Part shown: positions 9,582 to 18,998 of the stretch, in pieces
Layout of the letters: the number at the start of each line of letters is the position of its first letter
Position numbering within the stretch: the first letter of the stretch is position 1
Source of the DNA: CAZMVU01 sp964569295
GTDB lineage: Bacteria; Hydrogenedentota; Hydrogenedentia; Hydrogenedentales; JAGMZX01
Direction of reading: 5' to 3'
DNA length: 64,000 nucleotides
Assembly: GCA_964569295.1 (NCBI GenBank)
Contig: CAZMVU010000002.1
Span: 1 to 64,000 of the forward strand
Notes under the pieces: model-generated
Database searches by the model: none
Told to the model about the DNA's origin: nothing
What the model saw: the letters and a program-made list of their open reading frames with translations, nothing else
Position numbers and translations under genes: made by a program

Positions 9582-11531
9582 CTAAAAGGTTTTCTCGACG
9601 GCCTCGAGCACCTGGCGGAAGGGGATATGCTCATAGAGGCCGAAGCGGGCATGCTGGCGCAGTTTCGCGCGTGTGGCGGCAGGGCTTGACAGGCCGCACA
9701 GGAAGCGGGCGATTTGCCGGGGCCGGTCGAGGGCGCCGGGCGCTTCGTGCTGAAGTTGGCGCACTTGCGCTGCTATGTTCGTGATTGGCTTGGGCGGCGC
9801 CACGGCGGGCAGCGGTTCTTTGGGGAGGCCTTCGCAGTGGCTGCAATGACCGCAGTCTCCCCGATCTTCGCCAAAGTAGTCGAGTATGTACCGCGTAACG
9901 CATCCGTCGTGTTGGGCGAGTTCCAGCACTTGGTGTATACGGGCGATGTCGTTGTCCTCCCGGGTCTGAAAACGTTCGCAGAGCGCGGCGCACAGCGGGG
10001 CGAGCGTGTCGGGGCGGTTGACGAGCCGGTAGCCCAGGCGTGTGCCCGAGGCCTGCACGACAAGGTCACCGACCTCTTCGAGGTAGCCGAGCGCGGCCAC
10101 GAGCCGCTGGCGTGGTTCGCCGATGGCCGCGCTCACGGCGTCGACATCGAGCGAGAACCACGTCGTCCCTTTTTTCGCCCGGCGAAACATGCGCCGGAGG
10201 AAATCGGCCCGTTGCTTGCCCACCCGGGCGAATATCTGTGCGGAGGATCGTTGGGGTTGAAATTTGTAGGCGGAGTAGAAGGGGCCTGTGGATTCGATTA
10301 TGTTGTTCAGTTCAAGGTAGGTGAGCAGTGTTTTCACTACGAGCGGACGAATATCGTGATCGCGGGAGAGGGCAAAAACCGAAACGTCGAAGCGGTCGCC
10401 CTGCCCGAGGATGTCTTCCACGCAAGCGGTCACGGCCTCGGAATCCGGGGTGTCGCCATAGCTGAAGTTTTCGAGCACTGTGGCGTCTTCCGGTGACAAA
10501 AGCAACTCGCAGATGGATTCTTTGCCATCGCGGCCGGCGCGGCCGGTTTCCTGCGAGTAACTTTCGAGGCCTTTGGGCATGTTGTAGTGATAGATGTAGC
10601 GAATGTCCTTCTTGTCCACGCCCATACCAAAGGCAATGGTGGCCACGATGATCTTGTCGTGCGAGGCCATGAAGGCGTTCTGCACCGCCGTACGCGCGTC
10701 GGTTTCCATGCCGGCATGGTACGCCTGCGCATCGAGGCCGTGATCGCAGAGGAGTTTGGCCACCCGCTCCGCCGTCTTCTGCAAAGTCACATAGACGATC
10801 GCCGGGCCTTGGGGCCGTTCACGCAGGCGTTCGAGAAGCATGGTATCGCGTTGCGCTGCGGCGCATGGCGAGACATACAGCCGCAGATTGGGCCGGTAAA
10901 AACCGGTGTGGACCATGTCGTCCGGGGCGATGTCGAACGCCTTGCAGATGTCACTGGCCACTTTGGGCGTGGCGGTGGCGGTGAGGGCGAGGACGCGTTC
11001 CACCGCGAGCTTTCGGGCGAGGCGCGCGATCTTGAGGTAATCGGGGCGGAAATTGTGTCCCCACTCGCTGATGCAATGGGCTTCGTCGATGGTGAGCAGC
11101 GCGATCTTTTGTTTCTCCAGTGTATGGAGAAAACGCTCGTTGCTCAGGCGCTCGGGGGAGATGTAGAGCAGCTTCAAGCGGCCTGCATGCAATTCCTCGA
11201 ACAGTTCTATGTATTCCTCGCGGCTGAGACTCGAGTCCAACCGGCCCGCCGGAACACCTCGGGCGATCAGGAAATCAAGTTGGTCCTTCATCAGCGCGAT
11301 GAGGGGGGAGATGACCACGGTCAAACTGTCAAACACCAGTGATGGCAGCTGGTAACACAGGCTCTTCCCGCCGCCCGTGGGAAAGACGGCGAGTGTGGAT
11401 TTGCCTTGGAGCAGGCGGGAGACAACGGGTTCCTGCCCCTCGCGGAATTCGTTAAAACCAAAGACACTCGTGAGATACTCGTGGACCTGTTGGGTGGGGA
11501 TGGAGGTTGTCTGTTCAGAATCCATGGGCAT
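9582..11531 (-). CDS. recQ: ATP-dependent DNA helicase RecQ
   Basis: The protein has 649 aa. I chose the ATG at 11531, which has AAGGAG eight bases before it; an upstream in-frame ATG gives 28 extra residues without support. Walker A is FPTGGGKS (51-57), the DEAH box is at 149-152 in LLTIDEAHCISEWGHNFRPDY, and helicase motif VI is in QETGRAGRDG. A winged-helix region and a zinc-binding RecQ-Ct region with CGHCSHC follow. The end (~600-649) does not clearly show an HRDC domain. It unwinds forked and recombining DNA 3'-5' in repair and replication restart. It is transcribed away from the glycan locus. Confidence 0.95.
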   Translation of the reverse strand: MPMDSEQTTSIPTQQVHEYLTSVFGFNEFREGQEPVVSRLLQGKSTLAVFPTGGGKSLCYQLPSLVFDSLTVVISPLIALMKDQLDFLIARGVPAGRLDSSLSREEYIELFEELHAGRLKLLYISPERLSNERFLHTLEKQKIALLTIDEAHCISEWGHNFRPDYLKIARLARKLAVERVLALTATATPKVASDICKAFDIAPDDMVHTGFYRPNLRLYVSPCAAAQRDTMLLERLRERPQGPAIVYVTLQKTAERVAKLLCDHGLDAQAYHAGMETDARTAVQNAFMASHDKIIVATIAFGMGVDKKDIRYIYHYNMPKGLESYSQETGRAGRDGKESICELLLSPEDATVLENFSYGDTPDSEAVTACVEDILGQGDRFDVSVFALSRDHDIRPLVVKTLLTYLELNNIIESTGPFYSAYKFQPQRSSAQIFARVGKQRADFLRRMFRRAKKGTTWFSLDVDAVSAAIGEPRQRLVAALGYLEEVGDLVVQASGTRLGYRLVNRPDTLAPLCAALCERFQTREDNDIARIHQVLELAQHDGCVTRYILDYFGEDRGDCGHCSHCEGLPKEPLPAVAPPKPITNIAAQVRQLQHEAPGALDRPRQIARFLCGLSSPAATRAKLRQHARFGLYEHIPFRQVLEAVEKTF

Positions 11532-11691
11532 CCGTGAATCTCCTTCCTTATGGGGCGCGGCGTGTGCGTCGCGCTGGCGCCGCAGCGTTTTCGGGGCGCC
11601 GCTCTCCATTGGCATACCCTGTTCGCAGCGTCAGGGCCGGTTGGGCGCTGGGCATCCAATGCGGGTGCCCCTCGCGGCTTGATGTCTGAAT

Positions 11692-11720
11692 ATATTAGCA
11701 GGCATTGTTCCTGTTGGCAA
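11692..11720 (-). promoter_or_regulatory. Promoter-like sites for recQ
   Basis: Minus-strand TTGCCA (11720-11715), a 17-base spacer and TAATAT (11697-11692) precede recQ. RNA would begin near 11685, about 150 bases before the start codon. The site lies back to back with a promoter for the plus-strand glycan locus. Confidence 0.4.
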
Positions 11721-11761
11721 GTATAAGACAAGGCAAAAGGCGGGGTGTACCGGCGGGCAAA

Positions 11762-11790
11762 TTGTAGCAACCACACGTCTGTGCTATACT
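11762..11790 (+). promoter_or_regulatory. Promoter-like sites for the glycan locus
   Basis: TTGTAG (11762-11767), a 17-base spacer and TATACT (11785-11790) lie 84 bases before the ATG at 11874. The -10 matches five of six consensus bases. This would drive the run of four overlapping or close genes up to 18989. Confidence 0.5.
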
Positions 11791-11873
11791 TCGGGCGCCT
11801 GATTTTTGTGGCATGCAACCGTTACCGGGCATGCGAATGCGCGACTTCCGCGAAGGCTTTATTGAAGCGGGCA

Positions 11874-14120
11874 ATGGAAGAAAACGAGCGGTATCACGAG
11901 GCGCAACCCCGGCTGCGTGCTGAGCGGAAGGCGGGTGGGCGCGTTGTCTGTACGGCTCGGTGGCTTGCGTCCTGCTTGCCGGGCCCAGTGCCCCGGCTGG
12001 ACAAGGCGCTGCTTGCGTTGTTGTTTGTGGCGGCTCTGGGCTTTGGCGGCTGGTACCTGCGCACGCACATCCACACGGTCGGGTATACGTATAAGCTGAG
12101 CACGAATCACCTCGTGCCCGCGGTGCTGTGGGCGGAGGGCCACGGATTTGTGAATCCGCCGGTCGATGCGGTGCCGGATTTGGGGGACTTCCTGGATGAA
12201 CGGATCGCGTCTTTCAGTTTGCGCGGGAAAGACGTGTCGTTCGAGGGCGAGCAGCTCACCCTGAGTTGGTTCCATGTACACCACCGTTACCTCATGTGGG
12301 TGTTGGCGGTGTGGTGGGCGGTGTTTGGCGTGTCCTGGGCGTCGTTTCAGTGGTTGCTTGCGCTGTTCTATGCGGTGACAGCGCTTTGTGTGTATGGCCT
12401 TTTCCGGCTGGGTACGGGGCGTTTCACAAGCACGCTTGGCGCCTTGGCCTACATGCTCGCGCCGGTGACGCTGACCATCCTCCCGTCTTTGCGGGACTTT
12501 TCAAAGGCGCCATTCATTCTGGCTGCGGCGTTGCTCATGCTGTACCTGGTCCGCGGCAAGCGTGTGCCACGCAAGATAATGGGCGTGGCGCTCCTGCTTG
12601 GGCTGGTTATCGGCTTTGGGCGTGGCTTCCGCCAAGACATTCTTGTTTGTTTTGTGCCGGCGGTTGCCATTCTGGGGCTGGGGGTCGCACCGGCAGCGCA
12701 ACGGGTTTTCAAAGTGCGCGCTGCCGCGCTCGCGGTGTTTGGCGGGGCGTTCCTTATCGCAGCCATTCCCACGTTCTTCACGGGCAATGCGGGGGGCGGC
12801 GGCAGTATGCTGGCACACGATATCATCTGCGGCTTTGCCACAGAGCGCGAGGCGGACCTCGGACTCGAGCGCGCTTCTTACGAGCGGGTTTACTACTTCA
12901 GCGACGCCTTTACGCACGCGGCGGGCAACTCGTTTGGGCATCGTGTGTGTGGCATCACGGAGCCGATACCGTACAACAGCCGGCAGTCGGCGGTTGCCAA
13001 CACGCGCCTCGTGCTTGCCACGGGGTTGATGTTTCCCGGTGACATGGTTGCGCGGGCCTACGCCTCGGTTTGCCGTATCCTGGGTTTGGGGTTTGTAAGA
13101 CTGCCTGCGCATGAGTATCCCTTGAATGCAGTAACCGAATTCACCCGCACGTTGTTTGAACCACTGGCGCAACATCTGGAACAAGGCAAACTGTTCTACA
13201 CGGCCGCGGCCTTTCTCATCATCAGCGGCTACAGTTTTCGGCTTGCGATGGCCGGTTTCCTGCTCTTTCTTTTCTTGACGGCTTACCCGTGCTTGCAGTT
13301 TCATGTGCGGCATTACTTTCATCTCACATTCGTTTCGCTCTGGTTTTTTGCTTTTGTGCTGGATCGGGCGTTTTTCGGGATGCGCCAACTGGCAGGACAG
13401 GCGCGCCACCGCCCGCTCAAAGAGAGCGGAGGCGTGTGGTGGCCGGAAATCCGCCCCGCCGCATTGCGTATGGTTGCCTTTGCAGCAACAGCCGTGCTTC
13501 TCTTGCTTGTGCCGCTGCATGCGGGGCGGCTCTGGCAACGGCACAACCTGCAAGCGCATATAGCGGCGTGCCGCGATGCGGAAGTGGCGGAAGTGGCGTT
13601 ACAGCGCGAGGCCGATAACGGCCGGGTAAGGTTTGCGTTGGCCGAACCCATCGAGTCTGAACGCCATATCTCCGGGCCGCAGACGTGGGAAGTGCAGACG
13701 GAATACCTGATGGCGGCATTCACGCCTTCGGACAGTGCACGCGATTTTACACTGGAGTACCGGTCGCAGTCATCGTTCAACGATTTCAGCCACGCGTTAA
13801 CGCTTCACCCAACGCCCGAGAGTGAGGACGGATTGGTGCGCTACTTCATACCGCTTTACCAGGCCTGTTATGTAGACATATCGGGATTACCGAACCCGGA
13901 TCCCGGCTTCGACGGCCGGTGGGGGCGCGCCCTGCTCGAGGGCCTTACCATGGCCCCCGGGACCGCGGCGGATTTCCAAGGCCTGTACCGCGTGCGCGAC
14001 CTCAGCGAATTCGGCCTGCTTTTCAACATTCAGATACCGCCCAATATGCAGGACTTCCGCTATTACCAGCGGGTACCCGTCTATTGGCAGGCGGAAGAAA
14101 CCGGCACAACACATGGGTAA
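11874..14120 (+). CDS. GT-C-like polytopic membrane glycosyltransferase, paralogue 1
   Basis: The protein has 748 aa. The ATG at 11874 is the best start because membrane segments begin soon after; its ribosome site is weak. The N-terminal ~60 residues are basic. About ten hydrophobic helices then span to ~residue 560, followed by an extracytoplasmic C-terminal domain. The stretch TALCVYGLFRLGTGRF, then LPSLRDFSKAPF and GRGFRQDI, is shared closely with the protein encoded at 18999-21053, so the two are paralogues. The topology and the periplasmic loop (AEGHGFVNPP) resemble GT-C enzymes that use lipid-linked sugars. The donor and acceptor are unknown. Its stop codon overlaps the next gene by eight bases, so they are co-translated. 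Confidence 0.65.
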   Translation: MEENERYHEAQPRLRAERKAGGRVVCTARWLASCLPGPVPRLDKALLALLFVAALGFGGWYLRTHIHTVGYTYKLSTNHLVPAVLWAEGHGFVNPPVDAVPDLGDFLDERIASFSLRGKDVSFEGEQLTLSWFHVHHRYLMWVLAVWWAVFGVSWASFQWLLALFYAVTALCVYGLFRLGTGRFTSTLGALAYMLAPVTLTILPSLRDFSKAPFILAAALLMLYLVRGKRVPRKIMGVALLLGLVIGFGRGFRQDILVCFVPAVAILGLGVAPAAQRVFKVRAAALAVFGGAFLIAAIPTFFTGNAGGGGSMLAHDIICGFATEREADLGLERASYERVYYFSDAFTHAAGNSFGHRVCGITEPIPYNSRQSAVANTRLVLATGLMFPGDMVARAYASVCRILGLGFVRLPAHEYPLNAVTEFTRTLFEPLAQHLEQGKLFYTAAAFLIISGYSFRLAMAGFLLFLFLTAYPCLQFHVRHYFHLTFVSLWFFAFVLDRAFFGMRQLAGQARHRPLKESGGVWWPEIRPAALRMVAFAATAVLLLLVPLHAGRLWQRHNLQAHIAACRDAEVAEVALQREADNGRVRFALAEPIESERHISGPQTWEVQTEYLMAAFTPSDSARDFTLEYRSQSSFNDFSHALTLHPTPESEDGLVRYFIPLYQACYVDISGLPNPDPGFDGRWGRALLEGLTMAPGTAADFQGLYRVRDLSEFGLLFNIQIPPNMQDFRYYQRVPVYWQAEETGTTHG

Positions 14121-15627
14121 ACGACTCGCCAGACTTATCTTCTACGGCGCGGCAGGCATCCTGTGGCTGATCGTGATTGCCGCAGGTCTCGAGCTTTACG
14201 CCTACTGGCGCACGTCGCAGGCCGAGGCCGCCGCAATGGCGCACTGCGAGGCAAAGATGCAGGCAGCTTTTGAGGCGGACCGGGCAATTATCGAGGCCAC
14301 CGCGCCTTCCGCCCCCAAACCGCCCGCGCACCTTGTGCGCAATCCGCCGCCCCGTGCGCAGTTTTTCGATGCGGCCGAGACCGCACGGCAGGAGCTGGCC
14401 GAGGCGCGACAGGAACTGATCGTCCGGTGCGATGCCGCCGGGCGCATTGAGCAATTGTACGTACCATCGCAGCCCCCGGAATTGGTGCGGCTGGGCGGCC
14501 TGCTCGAAGCGGGGGCTTCTGTCACCGCGCCGCTGGGCGAAGCGGAGACCACCGATGCCCTGCGCGCGTTGCAGGATGCCCCAACGCAGGACTTCAGCGC
14601 GCCCCATGAATATACGCTTGCCCTTCCCGATGGTGACTTTTACAGCGAATGGGCGTTCGTTCCCATGGGAGATTCGCAGGAGGAGCGGTTAGCGGTTTTC
14701 ATTCGTCCTTCGATGTGGGAGGTTCCGTGGGAGCGATTTCGCGGCGGCATGTATGCCGAGAACTTTTATGACCGCTGGGATGACAGCACGTTCTGGACAA
14801 ATAGTTTGGGCTACCGGGACAGTCCGGTGGCGATCCCGAAGCCGGCGGGGGTCTACCGCATTGTGTGTATCGGCGGATCCACCACGGTCGAGGGACCGCG
14901 CAACGACCTCACGTATCCGAACCTGTTGGAGAAGCTGCTGCGGGAGCACTTTGCCACTGATCGCATAGAAGTCGTGAACTGCGGCGTTTACACCCTGGAC
15001 ACGGGGCGGGAGTTGAAGCAGTTTCCCGAGTACCTCGCGCTCGAGCCCGACCTTATCATTCAGTACAATTTTGTCAACGATATCGCCGCTTTTTATCCCG
15101 GTTGGATAACACCGTCGGGGTTTCTCGAAGAGCCTGTTTTATCGCTAAAGGCGTTGTTGCGCCGTTCCCGTTTTGTCGAACGGTATTGCCATACCCTGGC
15201 CATGCCTTCCGAGGGTGTCCTGCGCAGACATATCGACAACACGTTGATACGCAATCTGCGCGGCATGTATGAACAGGCGCAGGCGGCGGGCGTGCCCATG
15301 GCGTTTTGCAGCTTCGCCTATCCCCACGGCCCCAAGGTAGACCATCGCGAGATGGATTTTTTCTATTTCCGCAGCAACCGCCTGTGGGGCTGGTCGCTGC
15401 ACACACAAAGCTATGTGCGCCTTGTGCGCATTTACAACGACTTGCTTGAAACGTGGTGCCGGGAGCAGGGCGCCTTGTATGTGCCGGTGGCCGAGCATGT
15501 GTCCGGCGGTGTGGGAACCTTCACGGACATTTGTCACATGCACCTGAGCGGCATGCAAAAAAAGGCGCGCACAGTTTTCGAAAGCATTCAGGAGTTGGTG
15601 CGCAGGCGGTTCGCGTCCCCAGGCTGA
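14113..15627 (+). CDS. Membrane-anchored SGNH/GDSL-like hydrolase, copy 1
   Basis: The protein has 504 aa. The start overlaps the preceding gene (ATGGGTAA). One N-terminal membrane helix (~8-28) anchors it, probably facing the periplasm. Residues ~240-500 form an SGNH hydrolase: block I is IVCIGGSTTVEG with the likely nucleophile Ser in GGS, block III is NFVNDI, and the D-x-x-H of block V is in TDICHMHLSG. Such enzymes add or remove acyl groups on glycans or lipids. The ~200 residues before the domain are unassigned. It is followed 117 bases later by a paralogue with the same plan. An O-acyl-modifying role on the locus polysaccharide is inferred from context. Confidence 0.75.
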   Translation: MGKRLARLIFYGAAGILWLIVIAAGLELYAYWRTSQAEAAAMAHCEAKMQAAFEADRAIIEATAPSAPKPPAHLVRNPPPRAQFFDAAETARQELAEARQELIVRCDAAGRIEQLYVPSQPPELVRLGGLLEAGASVTAPLGEAETTDALRALQDAPTQDFSAPHEYTLALPDGDFYSEWAFVPMGDSQEERLAVFIRPSMWEVPWERFRGGMYAENFYDRWDDSTFWTNSLGYRDSPVAIPKPAGVYRIVCIGGSTTVEGPRNDLTYPNLLEKLLREHFATDRIEVVNCGVYTLDTGRELKQFPEYLALEPDLIIQYNFVNDIAAFYPGWITPSGFLEEPVLSLKALLRRSRFVERYCHTLAMPSEGVLRRHIDNTLIRNLRGMYEQAQAAGVPMAFCSFAYPHGPKVDHREMDFFYFRSNRLWGWSLHTQSYVRLVRIYNDLLETWCREQGALYVPVAEHVSGGVGTFTDICHMHLSGMQKKARTVFESIQELVRRRFASPG

Positions 15628-15744
15628 CTGGGGCCGCGCGCGTAAAATGCTGGTTTGACGCTGAGGCCGCGAACAACGGTTGAATCGGCTTTCTTGGCAG
15701 TGGGAACGTATGGAACAACCCGCAGGCGGCCATGGAGAACGGGC

Positions 15745-17307
15745 ATGCGTAAGCGAGCGCGAGGGCTCTTCTATATTTCGAGCGCGGTACTGTGGCTGTT
15801 TGTGCTTGGCCTCGTAGCGGAAGTTTACCTGCGGAATCGTGTAATCAGGGCGGACAATTATGTCTCGGTGGCGGAAAGTGTGAAGCTGGCCCATTGGGAG
15901 AGTGCGCGTATCCGCGCCAATACCGCGCCCGCCGTGCAGCCCCCTGCGAAACCGCCGCCGCGTCCGGCCTCAGAAGGAGCGTTTTTTGCGCTCTCCGACG
16001 GTGCGCGGGAGGAGCTTGCGCGAGAGAGAGACGAGTTGATTCTGCTGTGCGATGAACAAGGGGCCGTACATAAGCATTATGGCGGCCATAAGCCGTCCTC
16101 GCTGCGGGCGCTCGCCCAGGCTCTGGCGGTGGGCACATCGTTTTCCGAGGCGCTGTCGCCGCAGGCGAGCGGCGATGTGTTGCAACTGCTTCGGCTCGCC
16201 ATCGAGGGCGGGGCGGGGTGGCATGTGCGCCGCGAGTATCCGATTGCGTTGCCGGGCGGGGCGGAGTACGTGTTCGATTTTGCGATTCTGCAAGTGACGC
16301 AAGGCGAGCAAGGGGACAGGCTTATCCCGGTTTTCGTGCGGCCTTCGATTTGGGACGTGTTGTGGCACCGGTTCCGGCCCAACCACTATGTGGACCAGTG
16401 GGACGATCTCTGGCCGGACACCGAGTTCTGGACGAACAACTTGGGTTGGCGCGATGAGTATGTTGCCGTGCCAAAGCCCGAGAAGTGTTATCGCATTGCG
16501 TGCATTGGCGGATCCACCACAGTAGCAGGGCCGCGAAACGACCTTACGTATCCGCACATGTTGCAGGAAATGTTGCGGGAGCATTTTGAAACGGACCGCA
16601 TCGAAGTGGTGAATTGCGGCGTGTATTCGGTCGGGAGTGGCCGGGAAGCGCTGTTGGCCGAGGACTACCTGGCTATCGAGCCAGATTTGGTTATCCACTA
16701 CAACTTTGTGAACGACCTCATTTTCCACTTGCCGCAGTGGACCGCGCCCAATGCATTCTTCGCGGCGCCCCTTGATACAATGAAAGGGTGGCTGCGGAAC
16801 CTCTACGTGTTCAGCAGCCCCTTCAACCGCGCGCTCCTGCCAGGAGGCGAGAAACTCGAGGGACTCCTGGAGACGCATGTTTTCGAGACAATGCGCGAGA
16901 CCTTCGCCAAACTGCGCGCGGGCGGCGCGGATGTGGCCGTATGCAGCTTCGATTATCCCGACGTGACCCATATGGAAACGGCCGACAAGATGTACTACGC
17001 CCGGAGCAGCGTCTATCTCTCCGCGTGCCATGTAAGCCTTGATACGTACGGCTACCTGGTGAGCCTTTATAATAAGGGTGTGCAAAGCTTGTGTCAGAAA
17101 GAAGGGTTCATTTATGTGCCAGTCGAGGAACGGGTTCAAGGCGGCCTGAATTACTACATTGATTTTCACCACATGCACCTCGCGGGCATGCGTGAGAAGG
17201 CCGCGGCCGTTTTTGAAGGGATCCGCCCGCACGTAACCGATCAGTTTACGCCGGTTTCCGAAGAGCCGGCCATGCCGCGGGCGGCGGAGAGCATGGAAGA
17301 GCGATGA
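15745..17307 (+). CDS. Membrane-anchored SGNH/GDSL-like hydrolase, copy 2
   Basis: The protein has 520 aa; the ATG at 15745 has GGAG seven bases before it. It has the same plan as its neighbour: one N-terminal helix, a ~200-residue unassigned region, then an SGNH domain with IACIGGSTTVAG, NFVNDL and IDFHHMHLAG. Long stretches such as LTYPHMLQEMLREHFETDR match copy 1, so this is a tandem duplication that has diverged. The stop overlaps the next start by four bases (ATGA), so it belongs to the same operon. The two copies may act on different positions or substrates; nothing in the sequence decides this. Confidence 0.75.
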   Translation: MRKRARGLFYISSAVLWLFVLGLVAEVYLRNRVIRADNYVSVAESVKLAHWESARIRANTAPAVQPPAKPPPRPASEGAFFALSDGAREELARERDELILLCDEQGAVHKHYGGHKPSSLRALAQALAVGTSFSEALSPQASGDVLQLLRLAIEGGAGWHVRREYPIALPGGAEYVFDFAILQVTQGEQGDRLIPVFVRPSIWDVLWHRFRPNHYVDQWDDLWPDTEFWTNNLGWRDEYVAVPKPEKCYRIACIGGSTTVAGPRNDLTYPHMLQEMLREHFETDRIEVVNCGVYSVGSGREALLAEDYLAIEPDLVIHYNFVNDLIFHLPQWTAPNAFFAAPLDTMKGWLRNLYVFSSPFNRALLPGGEKLEGLLETHVFETMRETFAKLRAGGADVAVCSFDYPDVTHMETADKMYYARSSVYLSACHVSLDTYGYLVSLYNKGVQSLCQKEGFIYVPVEERVQGGLNYYIDFHHMHLAGMREKAAAVFEGIRPHVTDQFTPVSEEPAMPRAAESMEER

Positions 17308-18989
17308 GTGACAAGCCGGCTTATTCTGAAGCGGCGCCGCCAGGGGTACTGGCGCAGTGGTGGGGCGTTTTCCTGCTGCTGGGCATCACGGTGCTTGCGG
17401 TAGCTGTACGGGTGTATCGCCTGGGCGAAGAATCGCTCTGGTATGACGAGGTGATCACCGTCGCCTTTCTCGACGAGCCCGGCCTGGCCGAGTTCTTCGA
17501 GGCATGGCGCTTCACCAATTGGAACGCGGTGCCCATCTACTACGTGATCGAGTATGCCTGGGGCAACCTGTTCAACGGTTCCGTGATCGCGCTGCGGCTC
17601 TTATCCATCGCCTTCGGGGTGATGGCGGTGCCGCTGCTCTATGTATTTGGGCGCGACTTGTTCAATCGCTCGGCGGGGCTCATAGCCGCACTGTGCCTGT
17701 CTCTTTCTGCGGTCCACATCTTCCAGGCGCAGGAAATCCGCAACTACTCGCTCACCATGCTGACCGCGCTCATCTGCGCATACACCTTTTACCGCTACAT
17801 CGCGCGGCCCACTGCAGGGACCTTTGTAATGAATGCCATGGGCAACCTGCTGCTCGTGTGGACGCACCTTTTCGGCTGTTATCTGCTGGTGGCGCTGGGA
17901 TGCTTCCTGCTGCTTTTCCGTTGGCGGCACTGGCGGGTCACGGTGCCATGGTTCATCATCAATCTCGTGCTCATGATCCCCTCTGTGTTCTGGGTTTTTC
18001 GCTTCGAGCCGATCCAGTACTACCAGCCGCCGCCACCCGATCTGTGGATGGTAGTCAATAATTGGCTTACGGATGTCTGGTCGCCCGTGCTCAACCTGGG
18101 CATCCCCGCCGGCTTCGCCTGGCAGATCGAGCGCACGGAATGGATGCGGTTTCTCGCTGAGAGCTACCACCTTGTCGACAATCTGACGCTCGCCCTTTTC
18201 GCCGGCGCGGTTTTGGGCCTGGGCGCGTATGCGCTTTGGCGCGGAAGGGGCAAGCAGGACGCGGCGGAAGAGCGCGGACTCACCCTGATCGAACGGTACG
18301 CGTTTCTTTGTTTCTGGCTGCTGCTGCCCGGCACAATTCTCTTCGTTATGGCCTGGACCTGGCGCACGGATGTGGTATCGCCCAAATACACGGTATACAG
18401 CTCGATGGCTGGCTATCTGCTTCTGGGTGGGGCGATCACGCAACTCCCGCATCGGGCGTTGCGGTGGCTGGCGGTGGCCCTTGTGCTGGCGCTGTTCGGG
18501 CACCGGTATCTGACCGTCGCGGCGCATCCGCAGCGGCCGGACTGGAACAGTGCGCGCACGCACATCCGTGCTTCCCATGAGCCGAATGAGGTGGCGCTGG
18601 TTTACCCGGAGTGGATGAAGCTGGTGGCCGAGTACCACGTGCGGGACACGGGCATCCGCGTGCTCCCCGGCGAGGACCTGCGCATGCTGTGTAATGAGAG
18701 CAGCCGCCTCGCTGCGGAAGGGAAAAGTGTCACGAGCATATTCGCGATTGGATTCGGGCATGTGCCGGTGGTCGCACGCTATGTCGAGTTTCTGGACCGC
18801 CGCGGCATCACCTATGAACGCAGTGCCTTCTGGGGCGGCATGAAGTGCATTTTCCTCGTCCGGCTGCCCCGGCAGGAGGATTTCGAACGCCTGCCGCAGG
18901 GGGCGCGTGAAGCGATGATAACGGACATCAGTGAGGGTTGGAATCCCGGCAATGACGGCGCCGGCGCCGCGATCCCCATCGAGGAATAG
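17304..18989 (+). CDS. GT39/ArnT-like membrane glycosyltransferase
   Basis: The protein has 561 aa; ATGA overlaps the stop of the previous gene. It has about ten membrane helices. The first extracytoplasmic loop carries LGEESLWYDEVIT, where the acidic residues match the catalytic Asp-Glu region of GT39/PMT_2 enzymes, and QAQEIRNYSLTML follows in the expected place. The C-terminal ~120 residues form a soluble extracytoplasmic domain. Family members transfer a sugar from a polyprenyl-phosphate donor. The gene ends the plus-strand operon and stops nine bases from the convergent gene at 18999, leaving no space for a terminator. Confidence 0.8.
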   Translation: MSDKPAYSEAAPPGVLAQWWGVFLLLGITVLAVAVRVYRLGEESLWYDEVITVAFLDEPGLAEFFEAWRFTNWNAVPIYYVIEYAWGNLFNGSVIALRLLSIAFGVMAVPLLYVFGRDLFNRSAGLIAALCLSLSAVHIFQAQEIRNYSLTMLTALICAYTFYRYIARPTAGTFVMNAMGNLLLVWTHLFGCYLLVALGCFLLLFRWRHWRVTVPWFIINLVLMIPSVFWVFRFEPIQYYQPPPPDLWMVVNNWLTDVWSPVLNLGIPAGFAWQIERTEWMRFLAESYHLVDNLTLALFAGAVLGLGAYALWRGRGKQDAAEERGLTLIERYAFLCFWLLLPGTILFVMAWTWRTDVVSPKYTVYSSMAGYLLLGGAITQLPHRALRWLAVALVLALFGHRYLTVAAHPQRPDWNSARTHIRASHEPNEVALVYPEWMKLVAEYHVRDTGIRVLPGEDLRMLCNESSRLAAEGKSVTSIFAIGFGHVPVVARYVEFLDRRGITYERSAFWGGMKCIFLVRLPRQEDFERLPQGAREAMITDISEGWNPGNDGAGAAIPIEE

Positions 18990-18998
18990 GGCAGGTGT

